NCBI GenBank assembly: GCA_030374805.1
Contig: JARGSG010000202.1
Location: 124,001 to 188,000, forward strand
Length of the DNA: 64,000 nucleotides
Source: Gracilaria gracilis
Taxonomy: Eukaryota > Rhodophyta > Florideophyceae > Gracilariales > Gracilariaceae
Direction: 5' to 3'
The notes beneath the pieces are model-generated. The model searched no databases. It was not told the origin of the DNA and saw only the letters and a program-made list of their open reading frames with translations. Below are positions 18,060 through 29,542 of the stretch, one piece after another (the stretch's first letter is position 1; every line of letters starts with the position of its first letter). A program made the translations under genes and the position numbers.

Positions 18060-20087
18060 TCATGAACTCCGCATGCCGGGACCCGTAGGCAATTCGCTTG
18101 CACTTGAGATAGCGGTCTGCCGAATAGCCGCAGTTCGCACCCGCCGCTGTTGTCGCCGCCTTGCCCGCGATCGATTCAACTGACTGCGCATTAAAGTGCG
18201 CCTAGGCACCAGCTCTTTCAAACGCCTCAAGTCGGCAGCAGTTTCGAACGCCACCTCTTCAACTCTTTTTTTGTTGACAACAGCGTTTCGCCTACGATCT
18301 CGTTGCTCCAATGCCAAGATCACCGCATCATTTTTCAAATTGGCTCCGTGTTCTGTGTTTACGCGGATTGTACCACGCTCTTCTACAACTCCATCACGCA
18401 ACAAAGACCTCTTTGATTTTTGGTATGATGCCATCACAACATCAAACTTAGGTTCTTTTTTATCATCACCCGCAAACAACCATTCCAATGGCTGTACTGA
18501 CGCCTTCGCTTCCTTATGAATAAACGTGCCTGTGTTTTGAAATTTTTTCCGGATATTGGTCATCGTTACAGACTTACTGTAGGCTTCTGTTATGCACCGC
18601 CCCACATCAAACGCGTTGAGAACTTTTTTCTCCTGTGCGGCTCTGTGAATCGCGGCTTGCAGATATGATTTGAACGAAGAAGAGACCCCGATAGTCAATG
18701 GTAGCAACATATGTGAAGTGTGTGAAGGCAACCCTACTGCAATCACCTTGTTTTCTTTAAGGGGAAGCAGGGCATTTAACTGCAGATGCGCACTATACCC
18801 GTCAAGCACGAGAAATGCGTGCTCTCCCTCGTTCCGAAATTGAGATAACTCCTCAAAAAATTGCCGGGCCCAGTGCCAAAACACAGAGGTGTCAACACCA
18901 GCAGGGTCTCTTTGGTAGAGGTGGCATTTCGGAAGTACTGAATGAAGGGATTGATATGCGCCATTAACTTTTCGCAATCGGACAAGCTTTCCAGGATAAA
19001 CAATAACAGGTGGTAATGTGCCACCGACAGCAGATACAACTGGCATAACCGTCACGTGGTCTAGATTTTCTTTCGTTCTAACCATGGTTTGGAACAATCT
19101 AGTTTAAGTTGGACCTATTGCTTTTCGAAGACTCCGGTGAACGATCTTGGCGAAGTTTACTCCAGTTTGGTCAACTTTCCATATGTGGTGCGGGCTTCGA
19201 ATTCGGTAACGTTCCATTACTTCATTTAGCCGAGTGATGTGCATGAACGGAGTGGGTTTGGACACTGCTTCGATTCGTCTGTCGTGGATGACCTGAACAG
19301 ACTTAAACTGCAATTCAGGATGTCTTCGGAGAAAGTAGCGCATCCACCGCGGACCTGGTCTACCGTTTTTCAAACTTCTTGCTATTTGCTCCCGTCTGTC
19401 TGGTGGCAACGTTGAAATGAAATGTTCAACAACGTCAAACAACGTTATTCTCGTAAGTGGTGTTTTCATTCTGGCGTACTCCTTCACAGCTCTGACGATT
19501 AAGTCTTCTTCTTTTTCCAGAAGTACAGGGCGTCGTCCTGGTTCTTCGAAAATTATCTTCATGTCCTCCGGCTGTTGGGGTTCTGACTGAGGGCAGCTGT
19601 TGTTCCACTTATTTCAATGTTTGTGCAAGGAAGAACTGGGTATTTGAAAGTGTTCGGATGTTTCGTTGATCGAAATATTGCTGTTCTCGTAGATGTAGAA
19701 CAGTGTTTCTTGGAGTGTAGGCAATTTGTACGTTGGTTCGTTGGAGTCTGCATTCATCAAGTCTATAGCGCTTCGTGGCAGCATGCTATCCCGATCATTG
19801 CTACATTGCGTTGAGATGAATACCGCCATCACAGAGGAGCTTCTACACCGGGTTCTCTTGGTGGTCAGAGGTTGGTTTGGACTGCAGGGCTTTTGGTTTC
19901 GTTTTTGTAGGAGTTTTATGACGAGTTGGCGCCATATTGTGTCCCTAACTACGATCGGGGATTGTAAAGAAATGCGATATCTGCACAAGTCATTGGTGAA
20001 GATGTTCAGACTCCTACACCAAGATTTGATGTCCCACAGCGTGTGTCCAATAGTTTTGTACGGATTTGACATATCTGGAAAGCTCAC
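18060..20087 (-). pseudogene. Pogo/CENP-B-like DNA transposase, decayed
   Basis: One frame runs across this span. A psq-type helix-turn-helix (LQETLFYIYENSNISINETSEHFQIPSSSLHKH, 19614-19760) comes first, then a CENP-B/Tc5-type DNA-binding region (VVEHFISTLPPDRREQ...PGPRWMRYFLRRHPEL, 19250-19480). The DDE domain follows, with WKVDQTG (first Asp), FLVLDGYSAHL (second Asp) and HTSHMLLPLTIGV. Pogo relatives usually have LQPLD-G there, so the third catalytic Asp is replaced by Thr. Two in-frame stops (TGA at 19614-19616, TAA at 19104-19106) break it, with no frameshift. The likely initiator is the ATG of MNADSNEP rather than the GTG at the 5' limit. Terminal inverted repeats were not identified. 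Confidence 0.8.
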
Positions 20088-20235
20088 AGCGTCTACTTGC
20101 TACGTTTAGTCTCAATGTTTGACATTGTATGTAGTAGCGAGAGAATTTGGGTGCCTGTCTTTCTAACAGAGAAGGAGGTTGTTTCGCCGAAAACACTTCA
20201 AAATATGTATCCCACATTAGAGCACATATCCCAAC

Positions 20236-20388
20236 ATTGCGGCACCCTACGTTACCCTAATAAATGAAGCCTATGAGCAGGTTGCGCTCTCGGCCAACCA
20301 CCTCCCCACATCAAGCCTCGAGCCCAATCGTGTAGCGGGGTTCAACTCCGGTTCGCTTTCGCCCAACCGGACAAAGCCAAGTCAAAAG
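20236..20388 (-). repeat. Dispersed repeat family, copy B (partial)
   Basis: The reverse complement matches 43842-43970, including GTTGAACCCCGCTACACGAT and GGGCTCGAGGCTTGATGTGG. It lies between the pogo-like element and the Ulp1 ORF. Confidence 0.75.
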
Positions 20389-20718
20389 AAGAACTGTGCC
20401 GTGTCACTGGTGTCAGGCTCACAACAGGCGACGTCGTTCGCACGCAAATTCTCCAATGACATCATCGACGACACCGTCGACACCCACATTGTGCTTGTAG
20501 GATACATACCTCGCTCTTTGCGTATCTCCTCCGAAGAACACCGACTGTGCGGCTTAGATCTCCACAGAATGACCCTTGGTATGTTCAATAATACAGCGTA
20601 AATGTCACACGCTTTTGCCAACTAACATCGTCGAGATTCAGATTTTCCTTCTTTGGTTCTCGATGAGAACATTCTTGGCACTGTTATTTCTAGTAACGAT
20701 GATTTAACCTCAATATCA

Positions 20719-21948
20719 ATGTGTAAATCGTTCTACGCTCGTTTGCTAACTCATACTGGAATCAACGTTACCGACAACGTTCAAAAATGTGCAATTATAC
20801 ATCAACATGTGTATCCGATTGTTAGGGCGGAAAACAAAGAACAAGACCCAGTCTCACTTGTGCATAGCTGCAATGAAGGAGATCAATTGTGCTCCGATTT
20901 AATAAACTCCGCGTTCATGGACATGCTACCATCTTCTGGTGTCTGCCTTTGCCCGTGTGATACTGGTGTTTCTTTAAAGGGATATGTTCGACTTCTAAAG
21001 AAAGATCCCACACAGAAAATGAAGTTTCTAGACCACCTCAAACGATCGTTTACAGTTAACGCCACAGCTGATGAGAAGGTTGAAATACATACAGTTTTAG
21101 TACCTTTGTTGATTAATAATAACCACTGGGGGGTTCTCGTACGGAAAAGGTACATCGGTACGTCTCGTTATCGGCGCGAGAAGCCGACAGTTTATTTCGG
21201 TGATAGTCTCGGCTATGAATGTCTTTCTGAGGTCCTTGAGTGTTTCAAAGAAGTATTTGAATATGCCATTCTGAATAAAACCTGCCGTGCGGTGATATCG
21301 GACAAAAACTACATTTTAACAGTGAGAGGATACGAACCACAACGTGATGGGTTCAGTTGCGGATCCTATGTAATATCACTGGCGACAGAATTCGCCGCCG
21401 AATCCGGGTTTTTGCCGAAAGCTACCTATAAGTCCGGATACAAGAAGTCATTATCAGAAAGAATTCGCTGGGCTTCGATAAAAAGTAGGATGCTACAGGT
21501 TCTATCGGCCGCCATTTTCTACAACACCGATCATGTCTCGGAATCGATGTTAGGCACGTACCGATTATTACATCGTGAGCACTATGTGCAGTTACGAAGG
21601 GATGGTCTCGTGAGGTTAAAGAAGATGCGACACCCCATCTTAAAGCGATGGGATTTTTTGAGCATTAATGAGGTGCGCAGTTTGCAAAAACCTCTGACGA
21701 AGAATCGTGAAATAGTGGGAACTTCTGTGTCATTGCGCGAGGTTAATGATTGGCTGAAGGACATTGCATCAAAAGAAGACGCCCATAACGAGGGTGTGAA
21801 GGAAGCCACCCAAAGTTGCGACATTTCAGCATCATCGCCTCCTTGTGTCCCAGATTCACACTTCGAACTGTTTTCTTCGGGATTTCAATCATCTCGATAT
21901 CCATCGTCAACCTGTGTTGAACATAGTGGGCGACGGAAATCTTCTTGA
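20719..21948 (+). CDS. Ulp1/SENP-like cysteine protease (C48 fold)
   Basis: The frame is open from about 20626, but the first ATG is at 20719; upstream in-frame codons begin only with TTG. The C48 catalytic set is visible: LINNNHWGV (His), TVYFGDSLG (Asp), YEPQRDGFSCGSYVIS (Gln and Cys). Spacing fits Ulp1-type peptidases, which cleave SUMO or related ubiquitin-like conjugates. Such proteases are frequent passengers of eukaryotic DNA transposons, and no transposase is fused here. The last ~50 codons (after about 21801) run antisense through the left inverted-repeat arm. The natural C-terminus was therefore probably replaced at the arm junction. The protease core ends well before that and has no stops. 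Confidence 0.8.
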   Translation: MCKSFYARLLTHTGINVTDNVQKCAIIHQHVYPIVRAENKEQDPVSLVHSCNEGDQLCSDLINSAFMDMLPSSGVCLCPCDTGVSLKGYVRLLKKDPTQKMKFLDHLKRSFTVNATADEKVEIHTVLVPLLINNNHWGVLVRKRYIGTSRYRREKPTVYFGDSLGYECLSEVLECFKEVFEYAILNKTCRAVISDKNYILTVRGYEPQRDGFSCGSYVISLATEFAAESGFLPKATYKSGYKKSLSERIRWASIKSRMLQVLSAAIFYNTDHVSESMLGTYRLLHREHYVQLRRDGLVRLKKMRHPILKRWDFLSINEVRSLQKPLTKNREIVGTSVSLREVNDWLKDIASKEDAHNEGVKEATQSCDISASSPPCVPDSHFELFSSGFQSSRYPSSTCVEHSGRRKSS

Positions 21949-22747
21949 GAGACAGGGTGTTGTCTACCTCTTCCGACGGAACACTGTCTCCTTCATCGAA
22001 CAAGTCCTCCTCTGCGTCAGCAAGCGGAGCCTTACTCGTCTGAAAGACCTCCACAATATCGTCATCGAAGTCCTCTATGATGCTGACGTTCACTCCCACG
22101 GGCTTCTTCATCCCTTCAGAAGACTTTCATCGAGTTTTGGAAGCTTCCTCAGCAGGTTTCTCGACCTCCAGAGCAACCATTTTCTCAGGCTGAGATGTAG
22201 AAGACTTGCCAGCCCCGGACTCTGGAGTAAGACTTTGCGGAATCTCGATTCGGTCCATCATCGACGTATCCCAGGCATACCACCCAGCCCAGAACAACTC
22301 GCTCAGCGTACTTGGTGGGTCTTCAGGCCCTTGAAAACGGTAAGGGTACTTCGCGCTTCAATGAGTTATAATAATCTTCGTCCTCCAGATCACAACCAAA
22401 TCTTCTCCTTCTAATGCAGTCGCGCTTAAAAGATACCCATGGAGCGAACGGCAAAGAGCCTTACCTGCACCACCGGCGGACCCCACACCTCTCACCTCCG
22501 CGGTTCCCACTTTCACCCTGCTCTTTTCTTTCCCAACCGTTACAAACAAATGCACCGCATCGCCGCCTTTCACTACCGGCGTAGCAGCGGGCGAGACCTT
22601 CTTCGTCATTGCTCGAGCTGGTGGCATACGCAGCGTAGTGCCTTTTGCCCTCCCTCTCCCTCGTGTTAGGGGTGGCATTTCTAACACCCCTGCAGTTGGG
22701 TTCGCTCGTCTTGAATCCGGCCCCCTTTTATGCTTGCGAGGCGGCAT
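21813..22747 (-). pseudogene. Unknown element gene, left copy, truncated
   Basis: Minus-strand copy of the gene at 62196-64000. It starts at ATG 22747 (MPPRKHKRGPDSRR), with a basic N-terminus, then an acidic segment (SIIEDFDDDIVEVFQ). It ends in CRNFGWLPS where the arm homology stops, so the right-hand two thirds are missing. Two in-frame TGA codons are present, at the same places as in the right copy. No known domain is recognised. Confidence 0.65.
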
Positions 22748-23052
22748 CGCGGTTACACGCGGCTGATAGAATGTACCAGGTTGTTTACGACCGTCGAGAA
22801 CACTCGCGAGATCAGTTAGCTAGTTGTAACTTTCATTTCCGTTCCTTTCCGTCTACTTCATCACGGATGCGCGTCCGCTCAATATTAGTTTAAACTATAC
22901 ACTATGCCTATTTAAAAACTTTATAGCGTACTCGCGGGACGTTTATAAATCTACGTAAAGCTTCTAACGGTGCTAATATCTATAGTACACTTGTAGAACA
23001 ATGTTTGAGCAATAAAGAAATAAATAAAATTTGTGGCGCACTAATTTCACTC

Positions 23053-23372
23053 TGAGACAGCGGACCGGGTGTCGTGGCTCTTCATCGGTGCACCGATGAA
23101 GCGCCACGACACCCCGGTTCGCTGTCCCCGGCATTTTGGCGGTGCCACGTATGCCAGCACCCCAGTTTCATCACACACAGCACGTTGACAGCGGGCGAAT
23201 TTCACCGCTTACGGCACGCTCGCGGTGCCACGTGTGCCACCCCCCAGCTTCATCACTCACGGTGCGTTGGGACAGCGGACCGGGGTGTCGTGGCACTTCA
23301 TCGGTGCACCGATGAAGCCCCACGACACCCCGGTCGGTGCACCGATGAAGCGCCACGACACCCCGGTCCGCT
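23053..23372. repeat. Palindrome array, left block 1 (two hairpins)
   Basis: Two near-perfect palindromes of about 76 bp (starting about 23053 and 23269, 216 bp apart). Each arm begins GGGACAGCGGACCGGGGTGT, and the centre is CGGTGCACCG. The second contains an internal partial duplication. They match 61598-61673 and 61814-61890 on the right arm. The spacer has alternating GCGCCGTGAGTGATGAAG-type and ACGTGGCACCGCCAA-type motifs. Confidence 0.85.
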
Positions 23373-23481
23373 GTCCCAAAAAAATATTTTTGAGTTTTTT
23401 TGAAACGGGCGGCTGGACAAAGATGATATTTTATATTTTCAACATTTCATCCGAGCCACCCCAACCACATGTGTGCTGCTG

Positions 23482-23489
23482 TATAAAAG
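23482..23489 (+). promoter_or_regulatory. TATA-like box in a repeated block
   Basis: TATAAAAG preceded by GC-rich DNA. The same block recurs at 28288-28295 (plus strand) and 61487-61494 (minus strand). It sits just after the palindromes and before the GGACATCC-type tandem repeats. No ORF clearly follows it, so its activity is uncertain. Confidence 0.3.
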
Positions 23490-24029
23490 CCGTCTCCACT
23501 CCCCCTCGCAACACCTTCCACGCCCTACCTTCCTGGTCACACCTTCTACCGGGATATATTCATCTCCTTCCACAACCAAAAGTATGTCTCGGTTGCGGGA
23601 ATAGAACGATGTATCTCTGTAAAAGGTGGCAAACCCTCACGCTTTGTTGCTAGGAATAGGACATCCGTTATATGAGATAAAGTTAGTACATCTTCTATCT
23701 TCATTGAATGTAACCGGTGTCCTATTCCTCTGCTGCTTGCGGAGGTTTTCACACACCCTCTCGCTTTATTGCTAGCAATAGGACATCCATTAGATGTATA
23801 GAAACATTTAAACCGTTCAATTCTTTTTCCGAACGTTTTAAACGTTATGTAAACGTATAAAACGTTCACATCACGTGCAAAAAATCCTACAGTACATTAC
23901 AGCTTTCATATTCAAAATTTGAACTTGAATCCCTGTCCCAAGCATTCAGGAAGCAAACAGTGCTCAACTGTAGACCATCTCTGGCAAACCTAGCACGAAT
24001 AACACCTCAAACGCATTCCCTTACCAATC

Positions 24030-26099
24030 ATGGGACGTCCCAAAGCCAATCGTTGGGCTTTCTTCGACCACATAGCACCAACCACGGGCTTTAAAACCTC
24101 GAGAGCCAAATGCAAATACTGCTCGAAATCGGTATCAGCAAGTTCCGTAAACATGGACACCCATTCTCGGAATTGCACAGAAACCAAAAGGTCGATAAAA
24201 GCTCTAATTGATCAGAACACTTCAGAACCAACTCTTGCACAGCCTCAAGGCAATACTCCCGGCTCTTCACATGGTAGCATGCAGGGTGCAGTGACTTCTA
24301 ACGCCTCCCGCGTTTTTGGCAGAGGACCACTGAGCCATATATTATGTAGTTCTATCTCAAACGAAAGACGTGAAATGTTGGATTTGTTCTTGGCAAAAGC
24401 AATACATGAAACTGCTTCACCTTTTGGCCTTTTTGAACATAAAAAATGGTTTACGTTTTTTCAAAAGTTGGCCCCAAATTGGAAAGTGCCTTCGGTCCAA
24501 AAAATTGGTGGTGAACTTCTCGAAAAAGTGTACAAAGATTGTATGGAAACATGTCTTAACGTTATCAGAGAGAGCAATGGTGGAGTTCTTTCAATTGATG
24601 GCGCCACTAATAAGCTATCCAAATCTGTGAGCAACGTCATTCTTCACACTCCGCTACCAATTTTTATTGAATACATGAAGACCGACCTACACCGTGATAC
24701 ATCCCAACACTTGGCAGCAAAGTTCCAAAATTGTATCCAACGCATGGATCAAAGAACGGGTATTTCTACTTGTTTTTCATTTATATCTGATTCACGCAAT
24801 AGCATAAGGCTATAAAGAAACATTCTAGTCGAACAGAATACGTTTTAGTAGAATTACGGCTGTGCTACGCACTGTCTGCAAAACTTCAGCATGGACATCG
24901 GCAAAATAACTGCACTTTCCCAGACTATCAAAGATGCACTTTATGTTTCAAAAACGGTTAAAAACGTGGGATTGGTGCGAAAGATTTACGAATCAATTTG
25001 CTTAGAGAAGCTACAAAATGTTTACACCATGTTATTGTTTTCTCCTACGCGGTGGACTACTGTCAACTTGATGCTCTCGCGATTGCTCAAGGTACAGAGT
25101 GTGTTGACATATTTACCTTACGCATTGGTGAATGAGCGAACTCAACGGAATATTGATGAAAGCTTTGAGATGCCTGAGGCTCTGACAGTTCTACTTTCCG
25201 GCCAGTCACTTTGGTCTCGAGTTCGTGACGCCTATTTTCTCTTCAACCCTCTATCTACCTTTATCGGTCTTCTGGAGAGCACCTCTGCCACTATGGCTGA
25301 TGTTTATGCTACGTTCGTAGCTACGTTGCTTTGCCTACGCTCTTCGCATGTTATAAGTGTAAGCGAAAGGACAGGATTGGAAGTGTCTTTATTACGTCGA
25401 TGGAGTAGGATTTATAGTGCTGTCCATGCACTTGCTTTTTGTTGCGATCCCTTCTATGAAGAGTTCAGGAACTACGTTACCTCTCATTTTGGTTCCGCTG
25501 TCCTCGAGTTAGGCAAAGGGTCTCTCACAGATCAGTGCCACAAAGCGATTGAAAATATTGCGGTTGATGATGTACACGCACAAATGCTTCTTTCGGACTA
25601 TCTCCAACTCTGTGTCATACCAAGCTCATTACTCACAAAGCTTAAACACGCACAGCCGCGCTTTATTTGGGGACAAATGCGTGAGTGCCTTCCCAGTTTG
25701 TCCACGGCTCTGGACCAGGTGTACCGCGCTCCCGCCTCTACTGCAGCTGTGGAGCGAAATCACAAGATATCCAAACGAGTGCTGTCGCAGCGCCGATGTC
25801 GAATGAATGACATGAACGTTGAACGTCAGGTCGCTATTGCGCACAATACGGCCATGCTCCGAATTCCACGTTCACACAAACGCCATCCTGGATTTGAGCG
25901 CCTTCTGGTGACCTGCATGGAACTGGTGGAACTGGCGCAGAGCCCTGTAGAATTTAACGTTGATGGCACGCAGCAAACGTCCGACGACGAGTGGGACGAT
26001 GACTTGGTTTTGCTTGAATCCATCCTAGCGGACATCGAACACCCCTCATCCATTCCAGATTTCGTCATGTTTGGAGACGAGGACCAGTCCGACAATTAA
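24030..26099 (+). pseudogene. hAT transposase (BED finger, DUF659-like, hAT C-terminal), broken
   Basis: Starts at ATG 24030. Residues 1-55 form a BED-type zinc finger (WAFFDHI...RAKCKYCSKSVSA...HSRNC). A DUF659-like RNase-H core follows with GGVLSIDGATNKLSKS (first Asp) and FSFISDSRNSIRL (second Asp, usually S/TDNA). Then come YGCATHCLQNF and an insertion domain. The C-terminal dimerisation part holds STAAVERNHKISKRVLSQRRCRM (catalytic Glu region). One frame is kept throughout, but three stops (TAA 24813, tandem TAG TAG 24846-24851) interrupt it near the second Asp. There are no frameshifts. It cuts and pastes its own element when intact. Confidence 0.88.
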
Positions 26100-27029
26100 C
26101 GGTAAAGCGACTACTCTTCCCGACGCATCTCACAGAGCGTACACACCCCCTGTCAGTGCGAAAGCGTGTCTATGCCTGCCAAGTTCGGACCATATCACCG
26201 ATCTGCGTCCCGCGATCTTCTTTCTTTTCTTCACAACAACGGCAATCAATAAACCAACTACTTGCTGTTCCCTTCGATATTCTTTCCTCGCCACCTTATT
26301 CATAGTAAAATCGTTCCAACCGAACGAATCAATACTTCACACTGGCAACAACAGATCAATTCAGCCAAGCTCCGCTCACTTCGTCTCCGTAAATTATGTG
26401 GCGTGGAGAGACGAGGATAAGATCATAGTCCGGGACACTGCGCTTTGACTGCCGCAAGGATCGTACTGTGCGCATTAACGACAGGCCTGTGATATTGTTC
26501 GGATGTTCACTGCTGCTCAAGACAAAATCAGAATTTCGTAGTGGTTGAAGAAATCGACACGGAAGTCTGCCTCAGGCGTACAAGGTTTCTTTCGAAGACG
26601 ACGAAAGTTGAAGAAAGAATTTCCTTATCAGCCTATTAGTGTAGCCTCCATGAACAACAATGAGATCTTGAGTGAACAACACAGGTCCTGATGTCGCATT
26701 AACGCATGGTCACGAAAACAGTGGTAAACCGGCTTTTGTACCCCAACTTGTAGATGTCCTATGTAATCCAGGTATGTATACAACTCTGGAAAAGATTTGC
26801 TCGAGTTCGGCTATTGTAGCTCTGAGTCGTTTCCTCCCTCGGCGTGTAGTTCATGCGGACATTGAGGAGAAGAGTGTATTCATCAAACAAGGATCACCAG
26901 AGCGGCGGCAGTTCCAGTACGCAGAGCGATTGTTCTTTTCCACACAGGCTCTTCCAATGCGCTGCGTGCGTAGCACGCTTCGCGTCCGTGGTACCTGCCG
27001 TTCGCGTTGGCGTGCGAGTGAAACTGCGG
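26100..27029. other. hAT 3' region without a recognisable gene
   Basis: Noncoding sequence between the transposase and the GC-rich minisatellite. Short ORFs only, none with a motif. Confidence 0.45.
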
Positions 27030-27420
27030 GCGCGAAGCGTATGTGCATACGTACGCAGTACCCCGTCCCGCGCGGGCGTGCGGGAAAAACCCTGCGCGCG
27101 CGGCACGCCTCGCGCGCTCGGTACGCTGTTACGCACGGGCGCGCCGGCACGACGCTTCGTGCGCAACATGCCTCGTGCGCTGGGTAGTTTCTCGGGCGGG
27201 GGCGCGCCAGCGCGATGTTTCGCGCGCGGCACGCGTTTCGCGCTTGGGATGCTTTCGTGCGCAGGCGCGCCGTCTCGACACTGCGCGCGCGGCACGCCGC
27301 ACGCAATCGGTACGCTGTCTCGCGCCTGCGCGCCTGTGCGACGCTGCGCGCGCGGAACGCCTCGGGCGGTCTTTACGTTGTCGCGCACGGGCACGCCGGC
27401 GCGAGGCTGCTCGGGTTGCG
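27030..27420. repeat. GC-rich 60-bp minisatellite inside the hAT element
   Basis: About six imperfect units with a period near 60 bp. Each contains a CGCGCGCGGCACGCC-like core (about 27098, 27162, 27222, 27282, 27342) and a GGCGCGCCGGC-like segment. Long ORFs on both strands here are by-products of the GC-rich repeat. Confidence 0.7.
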
Positions 27421-27898
27421 AGCTGCGCCGAGCTGGATGTGCGTGGAGCTGCGAGGAAGTCGCTTGGGGACGTGCGCTGGAGACCGGTCGCAGATTGGTA
27501 AGTCGAGTACATAGTCATTCGATGGTCGGAAAGCGAGGTCTGAGAGAGTAGCTTAATTACAGTAATATCGCTTAACTGTAAGGGGTTTGAACGATTTTCT
27601 GAACGTGTCCTCTTTCTAAATACGTTCAAAACTGGTTTAAAACGTTCGATTTTATTCAATTGGTTTTTTGAACATTTCTATAATTAGATGGGATAAAGTT
27701 AGTACATCTTCTATCTTTATCTTGTATAGTGGATGCCCTATTTCTATGGTGGTTGCGCTTTGAAGCTAGGAATAGGACATCCGTTAAGAATAGGATAGCC
27801 ATAGTAAGACGTATTGCATAGAGTGAGAGCAGGAAATCGTTTGAGTCGGGATCCATGTTCGTTTCACCCTGGGACAGCCGATCGGCACTCACGGCGCG

Positions 27899-28196
27899 TT
27901 GGGACAGCGGCCCGGAGTGTCGTGGCGCTTCATCGGTGCACCGATGAAGCGCCAAGACACCCCTGTCCGCTGTCCCAACGCGCCGTGAGTGATGAAGGTG
28001 CGGTGGTGGCAAACGTGGCAGCACCAACGTGCCGTGACCGATGAAAATGGCCCGCCGTCAACGCACCGTGTGCGATGAAACTGCGGTGCTGGCATACGTG
28101 GCACCGCCACCGTCTCTGGGACAGCGGACCGGGGTGTCGTGGCGCTTCATCGGTGCAGCGATGAAGCGCCACGACACCACGATCCGCTGTCCCAAA
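27899..28196. repeat. Palindrome array, left block 2 (two hairpins)
   Basis: Palindromes of about 76 bp at about 27899 and 28117, 218 bp apart. The consensus arms and CGGTGCACCG centre are the same as in block 1. They are followed by an A-rich tract and a second TATA-containing block. Confidence 0.85.
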
Positions 28197-28287
28197 AAGT
28201 ATTTTTGAGTTTTTCTGAAACGAGCGGCTGGACAAAGATGATATTTCATATTCAACATTTCGCTTTCCAGCCACACGTGTAGTGCCG

Positions 28288-28295
28288 TATAAAAG
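28288..28295 (+). promoter_or_regulatory. TATA-like box, second copy
   Basis: TATAAAAG in a block duplicated from around 23482. Both are followed by CTCC...CAACACCTTCCA-like and CACAACCGAAAGTATGT-like sequence. A promoter role is only inferred. Confidence 0.3.
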
Positions 28296-28439
28296 CTGTC
28301 CCCACTCTCTTTTCCAACACCTTGCACCTCCTACCTTCTTCCTGGTCACACCTTCTACCGAGATATATTCATCTTCTTCCACAACCGAAAGTATGTGTCT
28401 CGGTTGGGGAAATAGAATGATATATCTCCGTAGAAGGTT

Positions 28440-28900
28440 GCACACCGTCACGCTCTTTAGCTACGAATAGGACATCCCCTATATGATATAAAATTAGTAC
28501 ACCTTCTATTTTTATGTCATAGAGGATGTGTCCTATTCCTATGCTGCTTGCGGAGGTTTTCGCACACCCTAACGCTTCGTAGCTAGGTATATGACATCCA
28601 TTGGATGAGATGAAGTTATTACATCTCCTATCGTTATCTTGTACAGAAAATGTCCCATTCCTATGCTGCTTGCGCATGTTTTTTTATTTTGTCACAACCA
28701 TGTGGCTAAGAATAGGGTAACCATAGTATGTAGCATTGCGAAGGTGGCACACCCTCACGCTTCGTAGCTAAGTTTAGGACATCATTTTTGTCACATAGGT
28801 ATAGTGCATCTTCTATTTCTATGTCCTAATACTCTGCTGCTTGAGAAGGTTTTCGTATTTGTCCCAACCATTTGGCTAAGAATGAAAATAAAATAGAAAG
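28440..28900. repeat. Tandem repeat of about 140-150 bp units
   Basis: Degenerate units carrying AATAGGACATCC, TTAGTACATCTTCTAT, CCTATGCTGCTTG and GGAGGTTTTC. Related units lie at 23600-23796, 27683-27800 and, inverted, 61080-61410. The hAT element inserted inside one such unit. Confidence 0.65.
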
Positions 28901-28992
28901 ATATACGCCAAGTTAAAAGAAACGGCTGGTAGGGCTGCGCGTTGGCGGTGCCACGTGTACCTCTACCACAGCTTCATCACTCACGGCGCGTT

Positions 28993-29184
28993 CGGACAGC
29001 GGTCTGGGGTGTCGTGGCGCTTCATCGGTGTACCGATGAAGCGCCACGACACCCCGGTTCGCTGTCCCAGGCTGTCATTGAAAAATATGGAAAATAAAAT
29101 ATTTTTTTGGGACAGCGGACCAGAGGGTCGTGGCACTTCATCAGTGCACTAATGAAGTGCCACTCCACCCCGGTCCGCTGTACT
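28993..29184. repeat. Palindrome array, left block 3 (two hairpins)
   Basis: Palindromes at about 28993-29070 and 29108-29184, more diverged than the others and separated by an A/T-rich spacer. They sit immediately upstream of the promoter region of the methyltransferase-SET gene. On the right arm they correspond to 60590-60663 and 60705-60780. Confidence 0.8.
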
Positions 29185-29542
29185 ACCAGCCGTTCCGTAT
29201 AACTTCGGGTATATGTTTGCAATCACCAAGTTCCACATCCCTCGAGTGTCGCCGCTTTCCCTGACACTTCTTTACGGCTTCACGTGCATCTCAGGCAACT
29301 TTCACATCTCCCTGTCGTGTTTAAAGAACCTGTTTCGTGCTGTATCGTTGCTATCCTCTCCCGCTCGCTCCCGTCTCCCGCGCACTTTCATATCTCGTCG
29401 GCAGTTATCCCCCGCCCGCTGCACTCTCCCGTGCGCTGTTTTCTCCCTTCCGCTGCCATCTCCCGACCGCTGCCATCTCCCGTCCGCTCCGGAAATTCTA
29501 ATCATAACCCATCAACGCACCCTCTTTTCTTGTATGCATAAA

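Larger units (their letters stand above)
23797..27682 (+). mobile_element. hAT transposon inserted in the left arm
   Basis: The element is flanked by the 8-bp direct repeat ATTAGATG (23789-23796 and 27683-27690), the target duplication size of hAT elements. The uninterrupted repeat array is present on the right arm, which confirms the insertion. Ends begin TATAGAAA in both orientations (short imperfect inverted repeats). Inside are AACGTTTTAAACG-like subterminal motifs, a decayed transposase and a GC-rich 60-bp minisatellite near the 3' end. The insertion is younger than the arm duplication or occurred in only one arm. Confidence 0.88.

Noticed and set aside
26853-27551. Long ORFs on both strands in the GC-rich hAT tail
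   Set aside because: They follow a 60-bp CGCGCG-rich tandem repeat in every frame and have no domain; composition artefact.
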